Below are positions 1-5,433 of a DNA stretch of 5,474 nt, in pieces. Made by a program: the position numbers and the translations under genes. The notes below the pieces were generated by a model. The model searched no databases and had not been told where the DNA came from. It saw only the letters and a list, made by a program, of their open reading frames with translations. How positions within the stretch are numbered: position 1 is the stretch's first letter; each line of letters opens with the position of its first letter. Source of the DNA: Rhizobiaceae bacterium (GTDB lineage: Bacteria > Pseudomonadota > Alphaproteobacteria > Rhizobiales > Rhizobiaceae). Location of the stretch: contig JAGWJK010000372.1 in the NCBI GenBank assembly GCA_028865845.1, positions 1 to 5,474 of the forward strand. The letters are read 5' to 3'.

Positions 1-206
1 AGGCAGACATGCGGATAACGCTCGATCTCATCGTCCTTGTGGCTGGCGGCATCCGTCAGGAAATAGAAGGCATTTTCTAGTTGTTCGGCGTAGGCTGCCA
101 TCGGCCTGGCGCGGATATCCTCACCAATCTGCGTCGTCAGCATGCAGAAGCCGATCTTCTGCGCCAGTTCCCAGACCTTTCCCTGGTCGTCGATAGTCTC
201 AGTCAT
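1..206 (-). CDS. Pyridoxamine 5'-phosphate oxidase-family (general stress protein 26-like) protein, N-terminal part
   Basis: The first 68 codons of a minus-strand gene whose 3' part lies beyond the window edge. The ATG at 206-204 is preceded by a good Shine-Dalgarno (AGAGGAG, about 5 nt upstream), which fixes the start. The visible protein begins MTETIDDQGKVWELAQ, then has the hydrophobic strand IGFCMLTTQ (about residues 18-26), RARPMAAY (32-39) and FYFLTDAASHKDDEI (47-61). The order short helix, 'cMLtT' strand, 'R.RPM', 'fyFlTd..S.K..ei' is that of the small FMN-binding split-barrel proteins annotated as general stress protein 26 or PPOX-like. Such proteins bind FMN or a related cofactor; the substrate is usually unknown, and true PdxH activity should not be assumed. 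It follows the TetR gene by 67 bp on the same strand, so co-transcription is likely, although a separate promoter in that gap cannot be excluded. Family call is fairly secure, function is not. Confidence 0.8.
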   Translation of the reverse strand, partial: MTETIDDQGKVWELAQKIGFCMLTTQIGEDIRARPMAAYAEQLENAFYFLTDAASHKDDEIERYPHVC

Positions 207-273
207 GACAATCTCCTCTTTCTACCGAGAGGAAACTGCCGAGAACGGATGCTGTTCCAGGCGGCAGGCGCAT

Positions 274-849
274 TCAGCGCGCCGCATTGTCCAGGAGAAT
301 TTCAACTGCACCCTTGGCGGAATCGAAAGGCGTCGGGTTTCCGTAGACCTGCGATAGCAGCAGTGCCCCTTGAAACAGGATCGTAATCTGTTTGCCCAAC
401 ATAGCCGGTGCCACGACAGCAAGGCGCTCGCACATGTTTATAAACTGCTGTTCGATATAAAAACCCAGCGCCTCGCCGCGCGCGGTGATCCCCTTGTGTT
501 TTCCGGCATATTCCTGGGACGCCTTGATGCCGAGGCAACCCCTGCGATCCGCCTCCAGCATCATCCGGCGACTATCGAAACAGGCAAGGATCTGCTCACG
601 GGGATCGTCATGCGCCGCCATCACGGGCGCGAAAAATGCGTTCGCGATCCCTTCGCCATATTGGTCCAGCACCGCTTCGATCAGATCTTCCTTGGACGGG
701 AAATATTTATAGAGCGTACGCTTCGAGATCCCGCTTTCGGCCATGACGGTATCGATGCCGGTCGCGTGAAATCCGCCATCGTAGAAGCGATCGAAGGCCA
801 GCTTCAGGATTTCCAGTTTCTTGGCCGGGATCGGCGCCTCACCAGACAT
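274..849 (-). CDS. TetR/AcrR-family transcriptional repressor
   Basis: A 191-residue protein of normal TetR length. The N-terminal DNA-binding domain runs over about residues 9-56. It contains ILKLAFDRFYDGGFHATGID (14-33), then the helix-turn-helix around TVMAESGISKRTLYKYF (34-50) and PSKEDL, the hallmark ending of TetR domains. The rest is the helical ligand-binding and dimerisation domain. It carries the segment ADRRGCLGIKASQEY (100-114), a Gly-Cys motif common in one branch of the family, and two cysteines (C90 and C105). I chose the ATG at 849 because GAGGA lies 7 nt upstream; the longer reading from 888 would need a TTG codon without a convincing ribosome site. It is divergent from the SDR gene, and the shared gap holds two palindromes that are its likely operators, so autorepression and control of the SDR gene are inferred. 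The ligand is unknown. Confidence 0.93.
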   Translation of the reverse strand: MSGEAPIPAKKLEILKLAFDRFYDGGFHATGIDTVMAESGISKRTLYKYFPSKEDLIEAVLDQYGEGIANAFFAPVMAAHDDPREQILACFDSRRMMLEADRRGCLGIKASQEYAGKHKGITARGEALGFYIEQQFINMCERLAVVAPAMLGKQITILFQGALLLSQVYGNPTPFDSAKGAVEILLDNAAR

Positions 850-856
850 GCATACG

Positions 857-861
857 TCCTC
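857..861 (-). promoter_or_regulatory. Ribosome binding site that decides the TetR start
   Basis: GAGGA read on the minus strand ends 7 nt before the ATG at 849. No comparable purine-rich site precedes the upstream in-frame TTG at 888, so translation most likely begins at 849. Confidence 0.65.
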
Positions 862-894
862 GCTGAAATATCGAGCCGGTTTTACCAAAATTCA

Positions 895-923
895 TTGACG
901 AAGTAAACAGAACTGTTTACATC
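895..923 (+). promoter_or_regulatory. Candidate sigma-70-type promoter of the SDR gene
   Basis: TTGACG (895-900) matches the -35 consensus at five of six bases. A 17-bp spacer leads to TACATC (918-923), a weak -10 with three of six matches. This would start transcription near 930 and give a leader of about 70 nt. Operator 1 (903-920) fills the spacer and touches the -10, and operator 2 (932-949) covers the first transcribed bases. That geometry is typical of repression by TetR-family proteins. The weak -10 keeps this a proposal. Confidence 0.4.
903..920. promoter_or_regulatory. Operator 1: perfect 18-bp palindrome, probable TetR-family binding site
   Basis: GTAAACAG-AA-CTGTTTAC is an exact 8-2-8 inverted repeat in the gap between the divergent TetR and SDR genes. 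The length, symmetry and location are those of TetR-family operators. A second copy of the half-site follows 29 bp downstream, centre to centre. That the neighbouring TetR protein binds here is inferred from position. Confidence 0.8.
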
Positions 924-931
924 TCCCGTCA

Positions 932-949
932 GTAAACAGATCTGTTCAC
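932..949. promoter_or_regulatory. Operator 2: near-perfect 18-bp palindrome, same half-site as operator 1
   Basis: GTAAACAG-AT-CTGTTCAC has the same left half-site as operator 1 and a right half with one changed base (C for T), so seven of eight pairs hold. It sits at the predicted SDR transcription start. The repeat of an identical half-site in one short gap makes chance unlikely. The mismatch suggests a weaker secondary site. Confidence 0.75.
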
Positions 950-1002
950 AACTCGCCTCGGACGACTGTGCCGAGAGAGGCAACCAGTCGGAAAGGAATA
1001 TC

Positions 1003-1722
1003 ATGTCGTTGAAGAACAAAGTCGTCCTCGTTTCCGGAGCAAACCGCGGCATCGGGGCGGCGACGGTAAAGGAACTTCTCAAAGCCGATGTCAAGAAGAT
1101 CTACGCCGCCGCTCGCCGTGTCGAAACGCTTCCAGAGTTCGGCGATGCCAGGGTGGTGCCGATGCAGCTCGACGTGACCGACGAGGCTTCGGTCGCTCGT
1201 GCCGCAGAAGCTGCAGCGGATGTAGATGTGTTGCTGAACAATGCAGGCAGCCTCGCTTTCAATGACTTCATCACCAGCACGCACGAGCAGCTGAATGCCG
1301 ATATGGAAACGAATTTCTACGGCACGCTGCGCGTTATCCGCGCTTTCGCGCCGCGGCTGATCGCTCGCGGCTCCGGCACGATTGTCAACGTCGTCAGCAT
1401 TGTCGGCCTGGTCGCCGCGCCTCCGCTTGCTGGTTACTCCGCCTCGAAGGCCGCCCTGCATTCGTTGACCCAGACGCTCCGCGGATCGCTGAAAAAGTCC
1501 GGCGTCGAGGTTATCGGCATCTATCCAGGCCCCATCGATACCGACCTCGCACGCGACGTCCCGCTCGAAAAAGTCACGCCTGAACACGCTGCTGCCAACA
1601 TCGTCCGCGGCATCGAGAACGGCGAAGCCTATATTTTCCCCGATCCGACCGCCTTGCAGATCGAGCATCTGTGGGCAAACGACGGCCGCAACCTCGAAGC
1701 AGCGATGGCTTCTGCTGGCTGA
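1003..1722 (+). CDS. Short-chain dehydrogenase/reductase (SDR family, classical type)
   Basis: A 239-residue cytosolic oxidoreductase of the classical SDR fold, expected to use NAD(H) or NADP(H). The whole motif set is present: the nucleotide-binding SGANRGIG (residues 11-18), D57 after the third strand (LDVTD), NNAG (79-82), catalytic N104, S132, Y145 and K149 (YSASK), and PGPIDT (175-180). The basic R38-R39 after the second strand hints at NADPH, but this is weak evidence. The C-terminus is short, as in compact SDRs of 230-250 residues. AAAGGA about 7 nt upstream of ATG 1003 supports the start. It is divergent from the TetR gene, whose likely operators lie in its promoter, so it is probably induced when the repressor meets its ligand. 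A carbonyl or quinone-type substrate is possible, but nothing in the sequence names it. A stem-loop follows the stop by 33 bp. Confidence 0.95.
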   Translation: MSLKNKVVLVSGANRGIGAATVKELLKADVKKIYAAARRVETLPEFGDARVVPMQLDVTDEASVARAAEAAADVDVLLNNAGSLAFNDFITSTHEQLNADMETNFYGTLRVIRAFAPRLIARGSGTIVNVVSIVGLVAAPPLAGYSASKAALHSLTQTLRGSLKKSGVEVIGIYPGPIDTDLARDVPLEKVTPEHAAANIVRGIENGEAYIFPDPTALQIEHLWANDGRNLEAAMASAG

Positions 1723-1755
1723 TATCGGGTCAATCACCGAGTTTGCCATGATCAA

Positions 1756-1782
1756 GGTTCAACCCGCGATGCGGGTTGAGCC
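1756..1782 (+). terminator. Stem-loop after the SDR gene, possible terminator without a T-run
   Basis: GGTTCAACCCGC and GCGGGTTGAGCC flank a 3-nt loop (GAT). They form a 12-bp stem with a single G-U wobble, beginning 33 bp after the SDR stop. The stem is strong, but the following bases (TCGAAACC) contain no T-run on either side. It may therefore end transcription poorly by itself, or mainly protect the 3' end of the SDR message. Confidence 0.5.
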
Positions 1783-1991
1783 TCGAAACCGCGTAAGAGC
1801 ACAGCAACTCTCGCGCTATCGGCTCCACGTCGACTGACCATTCATTTTAGATCGCAAGCCCCCGGAGAGGCGCGACCCGCTCGATCTCCACTCCGCCGAT
1901 ACTTCCGCGCTACCGCCTTTGACGCGCGGCCGCCGGCACTCCAATCATCGACCCTTTTTCAAGAACGAAATCCGATCGCTCTTGCCGTCCA
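1783..1991. other. Intergenic stretch with no recognised gene
   Basis: Between the SDR-end stem-loop and the tandem hairpins I see no coding region with a usable ribosome site, no tRNA-like cloverleaf and no repeat of note. A reading frame is open from a TTG at 1919 into the dehydrogenase gene. Its upstream translation is arginine-rich, resembles no dehydrogenase N-terminus and lacks a Shine-Dalgarno, so I treat it as non-coding. Confidence 0.5.
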
Positions 1992-2010
1992 ACGCGACGC
2001 GCCGTCGCGT
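1992..2010. repeat. Perfect hairpin, 8-bp stem with 3-nt loop
   Basis: ACGCGACG (1992-1999) and CGTCGCGT (2003-2010) are exact reverse complements around the loop CGC. It lies upstream of the dehydrogenase operon and is followed after 3 nt by a second perfect hairpin. No T-run follows. Its role is unknown: leader RNA structure, an inefficient terminator or a protein site are all possible. Confidence 0.55.
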
Positions 2011-2013
2011 ACG

Positions 2014-2029
2014 GCCGGATTCGTCCGGC
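2014..2029. repeat. Perfect hairpin with a TTCG tetraloop
   Basis: GCCGGA (2014-2019) and TCCGGC (2024-2029) pair exactly around TTCG, although the closing pair is A-T rather than the extra-stable C-G. Downstream on the plus strand is an A-run (2035-2039). Read on the minus strand this is a T-run before the hairpin, so neither strand gives a standard intrinsic terminator. Together with the preceding hairpin it makes a compact two-stem element of 38 bp. Confidence 0.55.
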
Positions 2030-2045
2030 AACAGAAAAATCGATC

Positions 2046-2074
2046 TTGCACCCTCCCGTATTCTTGGATACAAG
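2046..2074 (+). promoter_or_regulatory. Weak candidate promoter of the dehydrogenase-transporter operon
   Basis: TTGCAC (2046-2051) is a fair -35. A 17-bp spacer leads to TACAAG (2069-2074), a poor -10 that lies inside the inverted repeat at 2063-2082. The position, about 50 bp upstream of the first gene, is sensible, and the overlap with the repeat would suit repression. The box matches alone are too weak to be convincing. Confidence 0.25.
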
Positions 2075-2082
2075 TATGCAAG
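2063..2082. promoter_or_regulatory. 20-bp inverted repeat, candidate operator of the dehydrogenase-transporter operon
   Basis: CTTGGATAC-AA-GTATGCAAG is a 9-2-9 inverted repeat with eight of nine pairs intact (only G2067/G2078 fails). It is centred 56 bp before the dehydrogenase ATG, where the operon promoter should be. Palindromes of TTG...CAA type with a central AT-rich core are typical of GntR- and LacI-family repressors of sugar and sugar-acid operons. No such regulator gene is in the window, so its binding protein would be encoded elsewhere. Confidence 0.55.
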
Positions 2083-2118
2083 CTTCATTTCGGCCGTGTT
2101 GGAGATGCCGATGAAGCC

Positions 2119-2125
2119 GGGAGGA
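2119..2125 (+). promoter_or_regulatory. Ribosome binding site that decides the dehydrogenase start
   Basis: GGGAGGA ends 3 nt before ATG 2129, the only in-frame start with a strong Shine-Dalgarno. The in-frame ATGs at 2105 and 2111 have no properly spaced site. The same heptamer GGGAGGA stands before the next gene (3189-3195). Confidence 0.65.
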
Positions 2126-2128
2126 TAT

Positions 2129-3148
2129 ATGGTAGCGATTGCTGTACGCGCGCCGCATCGGCTGGCGCTTGAAGACGATAGCCACGCCCAGCCCGGGCCG
2201 GGCGAGGTTGCGATCCGGGTCAATCGCGCAGGCATTTGCGGCTCCGACATCCACATCCTCCACGGCTCCAATCCCTTCGTCGTTTACCCTCGCATCATCG
2301 GCCACGAATTCGCCGGCACCATCGAAGCCGTCGGTGCCGGTGTTTCGCATATCGCGATCGGCGATCGCGTCGTCGCCGATCCCGTCGTCTCCTGCGGCAA
2401 ATGCTACCCCTGCCGCATCGGCCGCTCGAACGTCTGCGCCAATCTGGAAGTGATCGGCGTGCACCGGGATGGCGGCTTCCGCTCCGTCGCCGTGCTGCCG
2501 GAAGAAAATGTCGTCAAAGTATCGCCCTCGCTCGGTTTCGATGTCGCAGCACTTGCCGAACCCCTGGCCGTCGCGGCAAACGTCCTGTCGCGCACGGAGT
2601 GCCGGGCCGAGGATACCGTGCTTGTCTATGGTGCTGGCACCGTCGGCCTGACCGTATTGCAGGTCGCAAAAATGAAGGGCGCGCGCTGCATCGTCACGGA
2701 TATGGACGACGAGCGACTGGAACGCGCGAGAGCCTTCGGCGCCGATGTCGCCTTCAATTCGAAGAGCCAGTCTGTTGCCGAAACGGTCGCCAAAGAACTC
2801 GACGGGCTCGGTCCCTCTGTGGTGATCGACGGCGCCGGCATCCCGTCGCTGCTCGAGGAAGCGTGCCGCGTGGCGGCGCCTGCCGGCCGAATTGGCCTTC
2901 TTGGATTTTCAGGCGCCCCCTGCAACATCAGCCAGCAGGAAATCGTGCGCAAGGAATTGAGCCTCGTCGGCTCGCGCCTCAATCGGCGTTTCATTCCGGA
3001 AGTGGTCAGCTGGCTGGAAAGCGGCGCGCTCAAGCCGCAGGCGATGATCACCCAGACTTTCGCCGCCGCAGACGCGGCAGCGGCCTTCGAGCTTATCGAA
3101 CAACACCCGGAGCAGACGCTCAAGGTGCAGCTCGCATTCGACGCCTGA
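2129..3148 (+). CDS. Zinc-dependent medium-chain alcohol/polyol dehydrogenase (sugar-acid dehydrogenase-like)
   Basis: A 339-residue cytosolic dehydrogenase of usual family length. The N-terminal GroES-like domain has catalytic-zinc ligands C37 (GICGSD), H59-E60 (GHEFAG) and E144 (EP). The structural-zinc cysteines are complete: C89, C92, C95 and C103. The Rossmann domain has GAGTVG (168-173), and D191 at the end of the next strand points to NAD(H). The segment VIGVHRDGGF (108-117) and the overall pattern resemble, from memory, L-galactonate dehydrogenase LgoD (YjjN) and related sorbitol/idonate enzymes. Oxidation of a secondary hydroxyl on a sugar acid, polyol or hydroxy-amino acid is the best guess. 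Threonine dehydrogenase-like activity is an alternative. It is first in a plus-strand operon, 53 bp ahead of the binding-protein gene, which suggests it handles the imported solute or a product of it. Confidence 0.92.
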   Translation: MVAIAVRAPHRLALEDDSHAQPGPGEVAIRVNRAGICGSDIHILHGSNPFVVYPRIIGHEFAGTIEAVGAGVSHIAIGDRVVADPVVSCGKCYPCRIGRSNVCANLEVIGVHRDGGFRSVAVLPEENVVKVSPSLGFDVAALAEPLAVAANVLSRTECRAEDTVLVYGAGTVGLTVLQVAKMKGARCIVTDMDDERLERARAFGADVAFNSKSQSVAETVAKELDGLGPSVVIDGAGIPSLLEEACRVAAPAGRIGLLGFSGAPCNISQQEIVRKELSLVGSRLNRRFIPEVVSWLESGALKPQAMITQTFAAADAAAAFELIEQHPEQTLKVQLAFDA

Positions 3149-3201
3149 CGGGCGCCGCATCATTCTAAAGACGCTCATCCGTTATCATGGGAGGATAATT
3201 T

Positions 3202-4011
3202 ATGTTCTTGAGACGTGTATTCCTGGGTCTTCTCGGCGGCATGGCCATGGCCGCAGCCGTTGCCACTCCGGCCCTCAGCGACTCCGGCAGCGTGCTGCAG
3301 TCGGTGCTGTCGAACGGCAAACTGCGCATCGCCGTGCTCGGCAGCATGCAGCCCTATGCTTCGGTCGGTGCCGATGGCGTACCGGTCGGCTACGACGTTG
3401 ATATTGCCAAGGCGCTGGCCGCCGCCCTCAAGGTCGAACCCGAATTCGTCGTGACCGATATCCCGAGCCGCGTGACCTCGCTGCAAACCGGCAAGGTCGA
3501 CGTCACCATCGCGGACTTCACCCGCAACGTCGAACGCTCGACCTCGGTCGGCTTCTCCAACCCCTATATCGTCACCAACATGCGTCTGCTGGTGCCGGCT
3601 GACAGCCCCTACAAGACGATCGACGAGGCCAATGCCGCGAAAATCCGCGTGGCCATTTCGCGTGGCGGCACTGCCGAGCGCGCCGTACCGGCACATCTGC
3701 CGAATGCGCAGATCGTCCGCTTCAACACCCAGGCCGATGAACTTGCCGCCGTTCTCTCGGGTCAGGCCGACGCGATGGCGGAAGACGATTTCTACAACCG
3801 CCGCGCCATCCAGGATAATGCGGGCAAGCTTCGCCAGGTCGACGGTTCGCTCGCGCGCGCCGAAATCGCCATCGGCGTTCCCGCCGGCGATGCCGACTGG
3901 CTGCGTGTCGTCAATCTGTTCGTCGATCAATTCAACGCATCGGGCGACAACAGGGCACTGTTCAAGAAGTGGTTCGGCTTCGACCAGCCACCGATCCAGA
4001 CGCAATACTGA
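3202..4011 (+). CDS. Periplasmic solute-binding protein, family 3 (polar amino acid-type ABC importer)
   Basis: A 269-residue binding protein, usual size for the family. Residues 1-26 form a Sec signal peptide: FLRR, a hydrophobic Gly/Ala/Met core and a cleavage site after ALS, giving a mature protein from D27. There is no lipobox cysteine, so it should be free in the periplasm. The family signature GYDVDIA is at 63-69, followed by SLQTGKVDVTIADFTRNVER (93-112) and FSNPY (118-122). By motif alignment with HisJ, R112, T157 (in GGTAE) and D195 (in AEDDF) match the residues that hold the alpha-carboxylate and alpha-amino groups of an amino acid, so an amino acid or an amino-acid-headed conjugate is the likely ligand. 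GGGAGGA 6 nt upstream supports ATG 3202. It is followed by both permease genes. The specific ligand cannot be read from the sequence. Confidence 0.95.
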   Translation: MFLRRVFLGLLGGMAMAAAVATPALSDSGSVLQSVLSNGKLRIAVLGSMQPYASVGADGVPVGYDVDIAKALAAALKVEPEFVVTDIPSRVTSLQTGKVDVTIADFTRNVERSTSVGFSNPYIVTNMRLLVPADSPYKTIDEANAAKIRVAISRGGTAERAVPAHLPNAQIVRFNTQADELAAVLSGQADAMAEDDFYNRRAIQDNAGKLRQVDGSLARAEIAIGVPAGDADWLRVVNLFVDQFNASGDNRALFKKWFGFDQPPIQTQY

Positions 4012-4025
4012 TCCGGAACGGCATA

Positions 4026-4052
4026 GGAGGAGCGGCGCAGAGCCTCTCCTCC
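4026..4052 (+). other. Intercistronic stem-loop between binding-protein and permease genes
   Basis: GGAGGAG (4026-4032) pairs exactly with CTCCTCC (4046-4052). Inside, after one mismatch, GGC (4034-4036) pairs with GCC (4042-4044) around a 5-nt loop. It begins 15 bp after the binding-protein stop and overlaps the 8-bp palindrome CCTTAAGG (4052-4059). Hairpins at this place in import operons often stabilise the upstream message and lower permease expression. That role here is inference. Confidence 0.55.
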
Positions 4053-4081
4053 CTTAAGGTAAGGAACCGCCGGAGACACCG

Positions 4082-4756
4082 ATGAATTATACGCTCCAGT
4101 TTCGCAGCATACGCGAATACCTGCCGCAGCTCTGGGATGCCGCCGAGGTTACCTTGAACCTTTCGATCCTGGCGATCGTCCTTAGCGTTGCGATCGGCTG
4201 CGTTGTTGCGATCATGCGGCTTAGCCAGAGCCGCGTGTCGCGCTTCGCCGCAACCGCCTATGTCGAGCTCATGCGCAACACGCCGCTGCTCGTCATTCTC
4301 TACATCGTCTACTTCGCTCTGCCGGCGATGGGGCTGCGATTTTCATCCTTCGCCGCCGCGCTGATCGGCCTCACGCTCAACAGCGCGGGCTACATGGCAG
4401 AGATCATTCGTGCCGGGCTTGTTGCGATCGCACACGGGCAGTTCGAAGCCGCCCGCGCACAGGGTTTCACCTCGATCCAGACCTATCGCCATATCATCCT
4501 GCCGCAGGTCTTCCGCATCATCTACGCACCGCTCGGCAACCAGTTCATTTCCGTCATCCTTGCCTCGTCGCTTGCCTCGGCGGTCGCGGTCGAAGACGTC
4601 GCCTCTTGGATGCAGACCGTCGGCTCCACCTCTTTCCGCTTCTTCGAAACCTTTCTTGTCGCGGCCGTGGTCTACCTGGTCCTCTGCCAGGCGGTGAACC
4701 TGCTGCGCATCGCGATCGGCTGGATGCTCTTCAGGAACAAGGGAGCACATCGATGA
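4082..4756 (+). CDS. Amino acid ABC transporter inner-membrane permease (HisM/HisQ-type), first of two
   Basis: A 224-residue integral membrane subunit, normal for PAAT-family permeases. Hydrophobic segments lie at about 23-45, 60-81, 90-110, 150-168 and 185-215, giving roughly five membrane spans. RNTPLLVILYIVYFALP (65-81) is the characteristic second-span sequence. The EAA loop that docks on the ATPase is FEAARAQGF (121-129), continuing to IILPQVFR. GGAG 6 nt upstream of ATG 4082 supports the start. The gene lies 70 bp after the binding-protein stop, with a stem-loop in that gap, and its stop overlaps the next start by 4 bp (ATGA), indicating translational coupling. It should pair with the second permease to form the channel for the solute delivered by the binding protein. 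Confidence 0.94.
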   Translation: MNYTLQFRSIREYLPQLWDAAEVTLNLSILAIVLSVAIGCVVAIMRLSQSRVSRFAATAYVELMRNTPLLVILYIVYFALPAMGLRFSSFAAALIGLTLNSAGYMAEIIRAGLVAIAHGQFEAARAQGFTSIQTYRHIILPQVFRIIYAPLGNQFISVILASSLASAVAVEDVASWMQTVGSTSFRFFETFLVAAVVYLVLCQAVNLLRIAIGWMLFRNKGAHR

Positions 4757-5433
4757 ACCACGACATGCTTCCGTTCTTGCCGCTCTTCCTGAAGGCGGCC
4801 GGCCTGACGATCTGGCTCTCATGGCTTGCGCTTGTGATCGGCGCTGTCGGCGGTGCGCTCGTCGCGCTGGCACGGACCTCTCGCTGGCTTCCTTTGAGAT
4901 TGCTCGCGATCGTCTTCGTGGAGTTCTTCCGCTCGATTCCGATCCTAATCGTGCTGTTCTTCGCCTATTTCGGTCTGCCGGTGATGTTTCGGATCGATAT
5001 CTCGACCTTCGTGGCGGCGACGCTTGCGCTTGCGTTGCACGCAACCGCAAACATGTCAGAAGTCATGCGCGCCGGCATCGAAAGCGTCGGCCGCGGCCAA
5101 TGGGAAGCGGCGCAATCCTCCGGGATGACCTTTTTCCAGGCGATGCGGCATGTCATCGTTCCGCAGGCGCTACGGGTGATCCTGCCGCCCTCCGTCGGGG
5201 TCTACGTGACGACGCTGAAGGAATCCTCGCTCGCCTCGATCATCGGCTATGTCGAACTGACGAAAACCGGGCTGATGGTGCGAGAAAGCGCCGGCGGCGA
5301 CTTCGCGCCGCTGCTGATCCTCGCCGTCCTCTATTTCCTGATCAACTATAGTATTTCTCTGGCCGGAGGCCTGCTTGAGCGGCGCTACAACGTCGGAGCG
5401 AGATCAATGCTCGCGGGAGCCGAAAATGACTGA
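4753..5433 (+). CDS. Amino acid ABC transporter inner-membrane permease (HisM/HisQ-type), second of two
   Basis: A 226-residue membrane subunit homologous in layout to the preceding permease. Hydrophobic spans lie at about 15-40, 50-76, 84-100, 145-165 and 185-210. FRSIPILIVLFFAYFGLP (59-76) is the conserved second-span motif, and the EAA loop is WEAAQSSGM (117-125) followed by VIVPQALR. The ATG at 4753 is chosen because GGGAG stands 7 nt upstream and the resulting 4-bp overlap with the previous gene is typical; a longer open frame upstream lies within that gene. The tail overlaps the ATP-binding gene by 8 bp. Two different permeases point to a heterodimeric channel, as in histidine or octopine/nopaline-type importers, rather than a homodimer. 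Confidence 0.94.
   Translation: MNHDMLPFLPLFLKAAGLTIWLSWLALVIGAVGGALVALARTSRWLPLRLLAIVFVEFFRSIPILIVLFFAYFGLPVMFRIDISTFVAATLALALHATANMSEVMRAGIESVGRGQWEAAQSSGMTFFQAMRHVIVPQALRVILPPSVGVYVTTLKESSLASIIGYVELTKTGLMVRESAGGDFAPLLILAVLYFLINYSISLAGGLLERRYNVGARSMLAGAEND

Noticed and set aside
850..888. 13-residue longer TetR start at a TTG codon (888)
   Set aside because: Rare start codon without a ribosome site, whereas ATG 849 has GAGGA at ideal distance and gives a normal TetR N-terminus.
946..1755. Long minus-strand open frame (269 codons) opposite the SDR gene
   Set aside because: It is the mirror of a GC-rich coding frame. Its translation is rich in Arg/Asp/Gly with no family motif, it has no ribosome site, and the plus-strand SDR has every catalytic motif.
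1919..2128. Possible 70-residue N-terminal extension of the dehydrogenase from a TTG at 1919
   Set aside because: The frame is open, but the extension is arginine-rich, spans the hairpins and the candidate operator, and lacks a Shine-Dalgarno. ATG 2129 has GGGAGGA upstream and gives the usual family N-terminus.
2236..3168. Second plus-strand frame (310 codons) inside the dehydrogenase gene
   Set aside because: The translation is arginine/proline-rich shadow sequence, without a start site, and the overlapping frame has complete zinc and Rossmann motifs.
3187..3198. Three-codon open frame ATG-GGA-GGA-TAA just before the binding-protein start
   Set aside because: The ATG merely overlaps the Shine-Dalgarno of the next gene. 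There is no ribosome site of its own and no sign of a leader-peptide attenuator.
3175..4005. Minus-strand open frame (276 codons) opposite the binding-protein gene
   Set aside because: Same mirror effect. The translation is low-complexity Asp/Gly/Arg-rich, and the plus strand encodes a complete family-3 binding protein with signal peptide.
4343..5050. Minus-strand open frame opposite the two permease genes
   Set aside because: Arginine-rich shadow spanning two real overlapping genes, with no motif or ribosome site.
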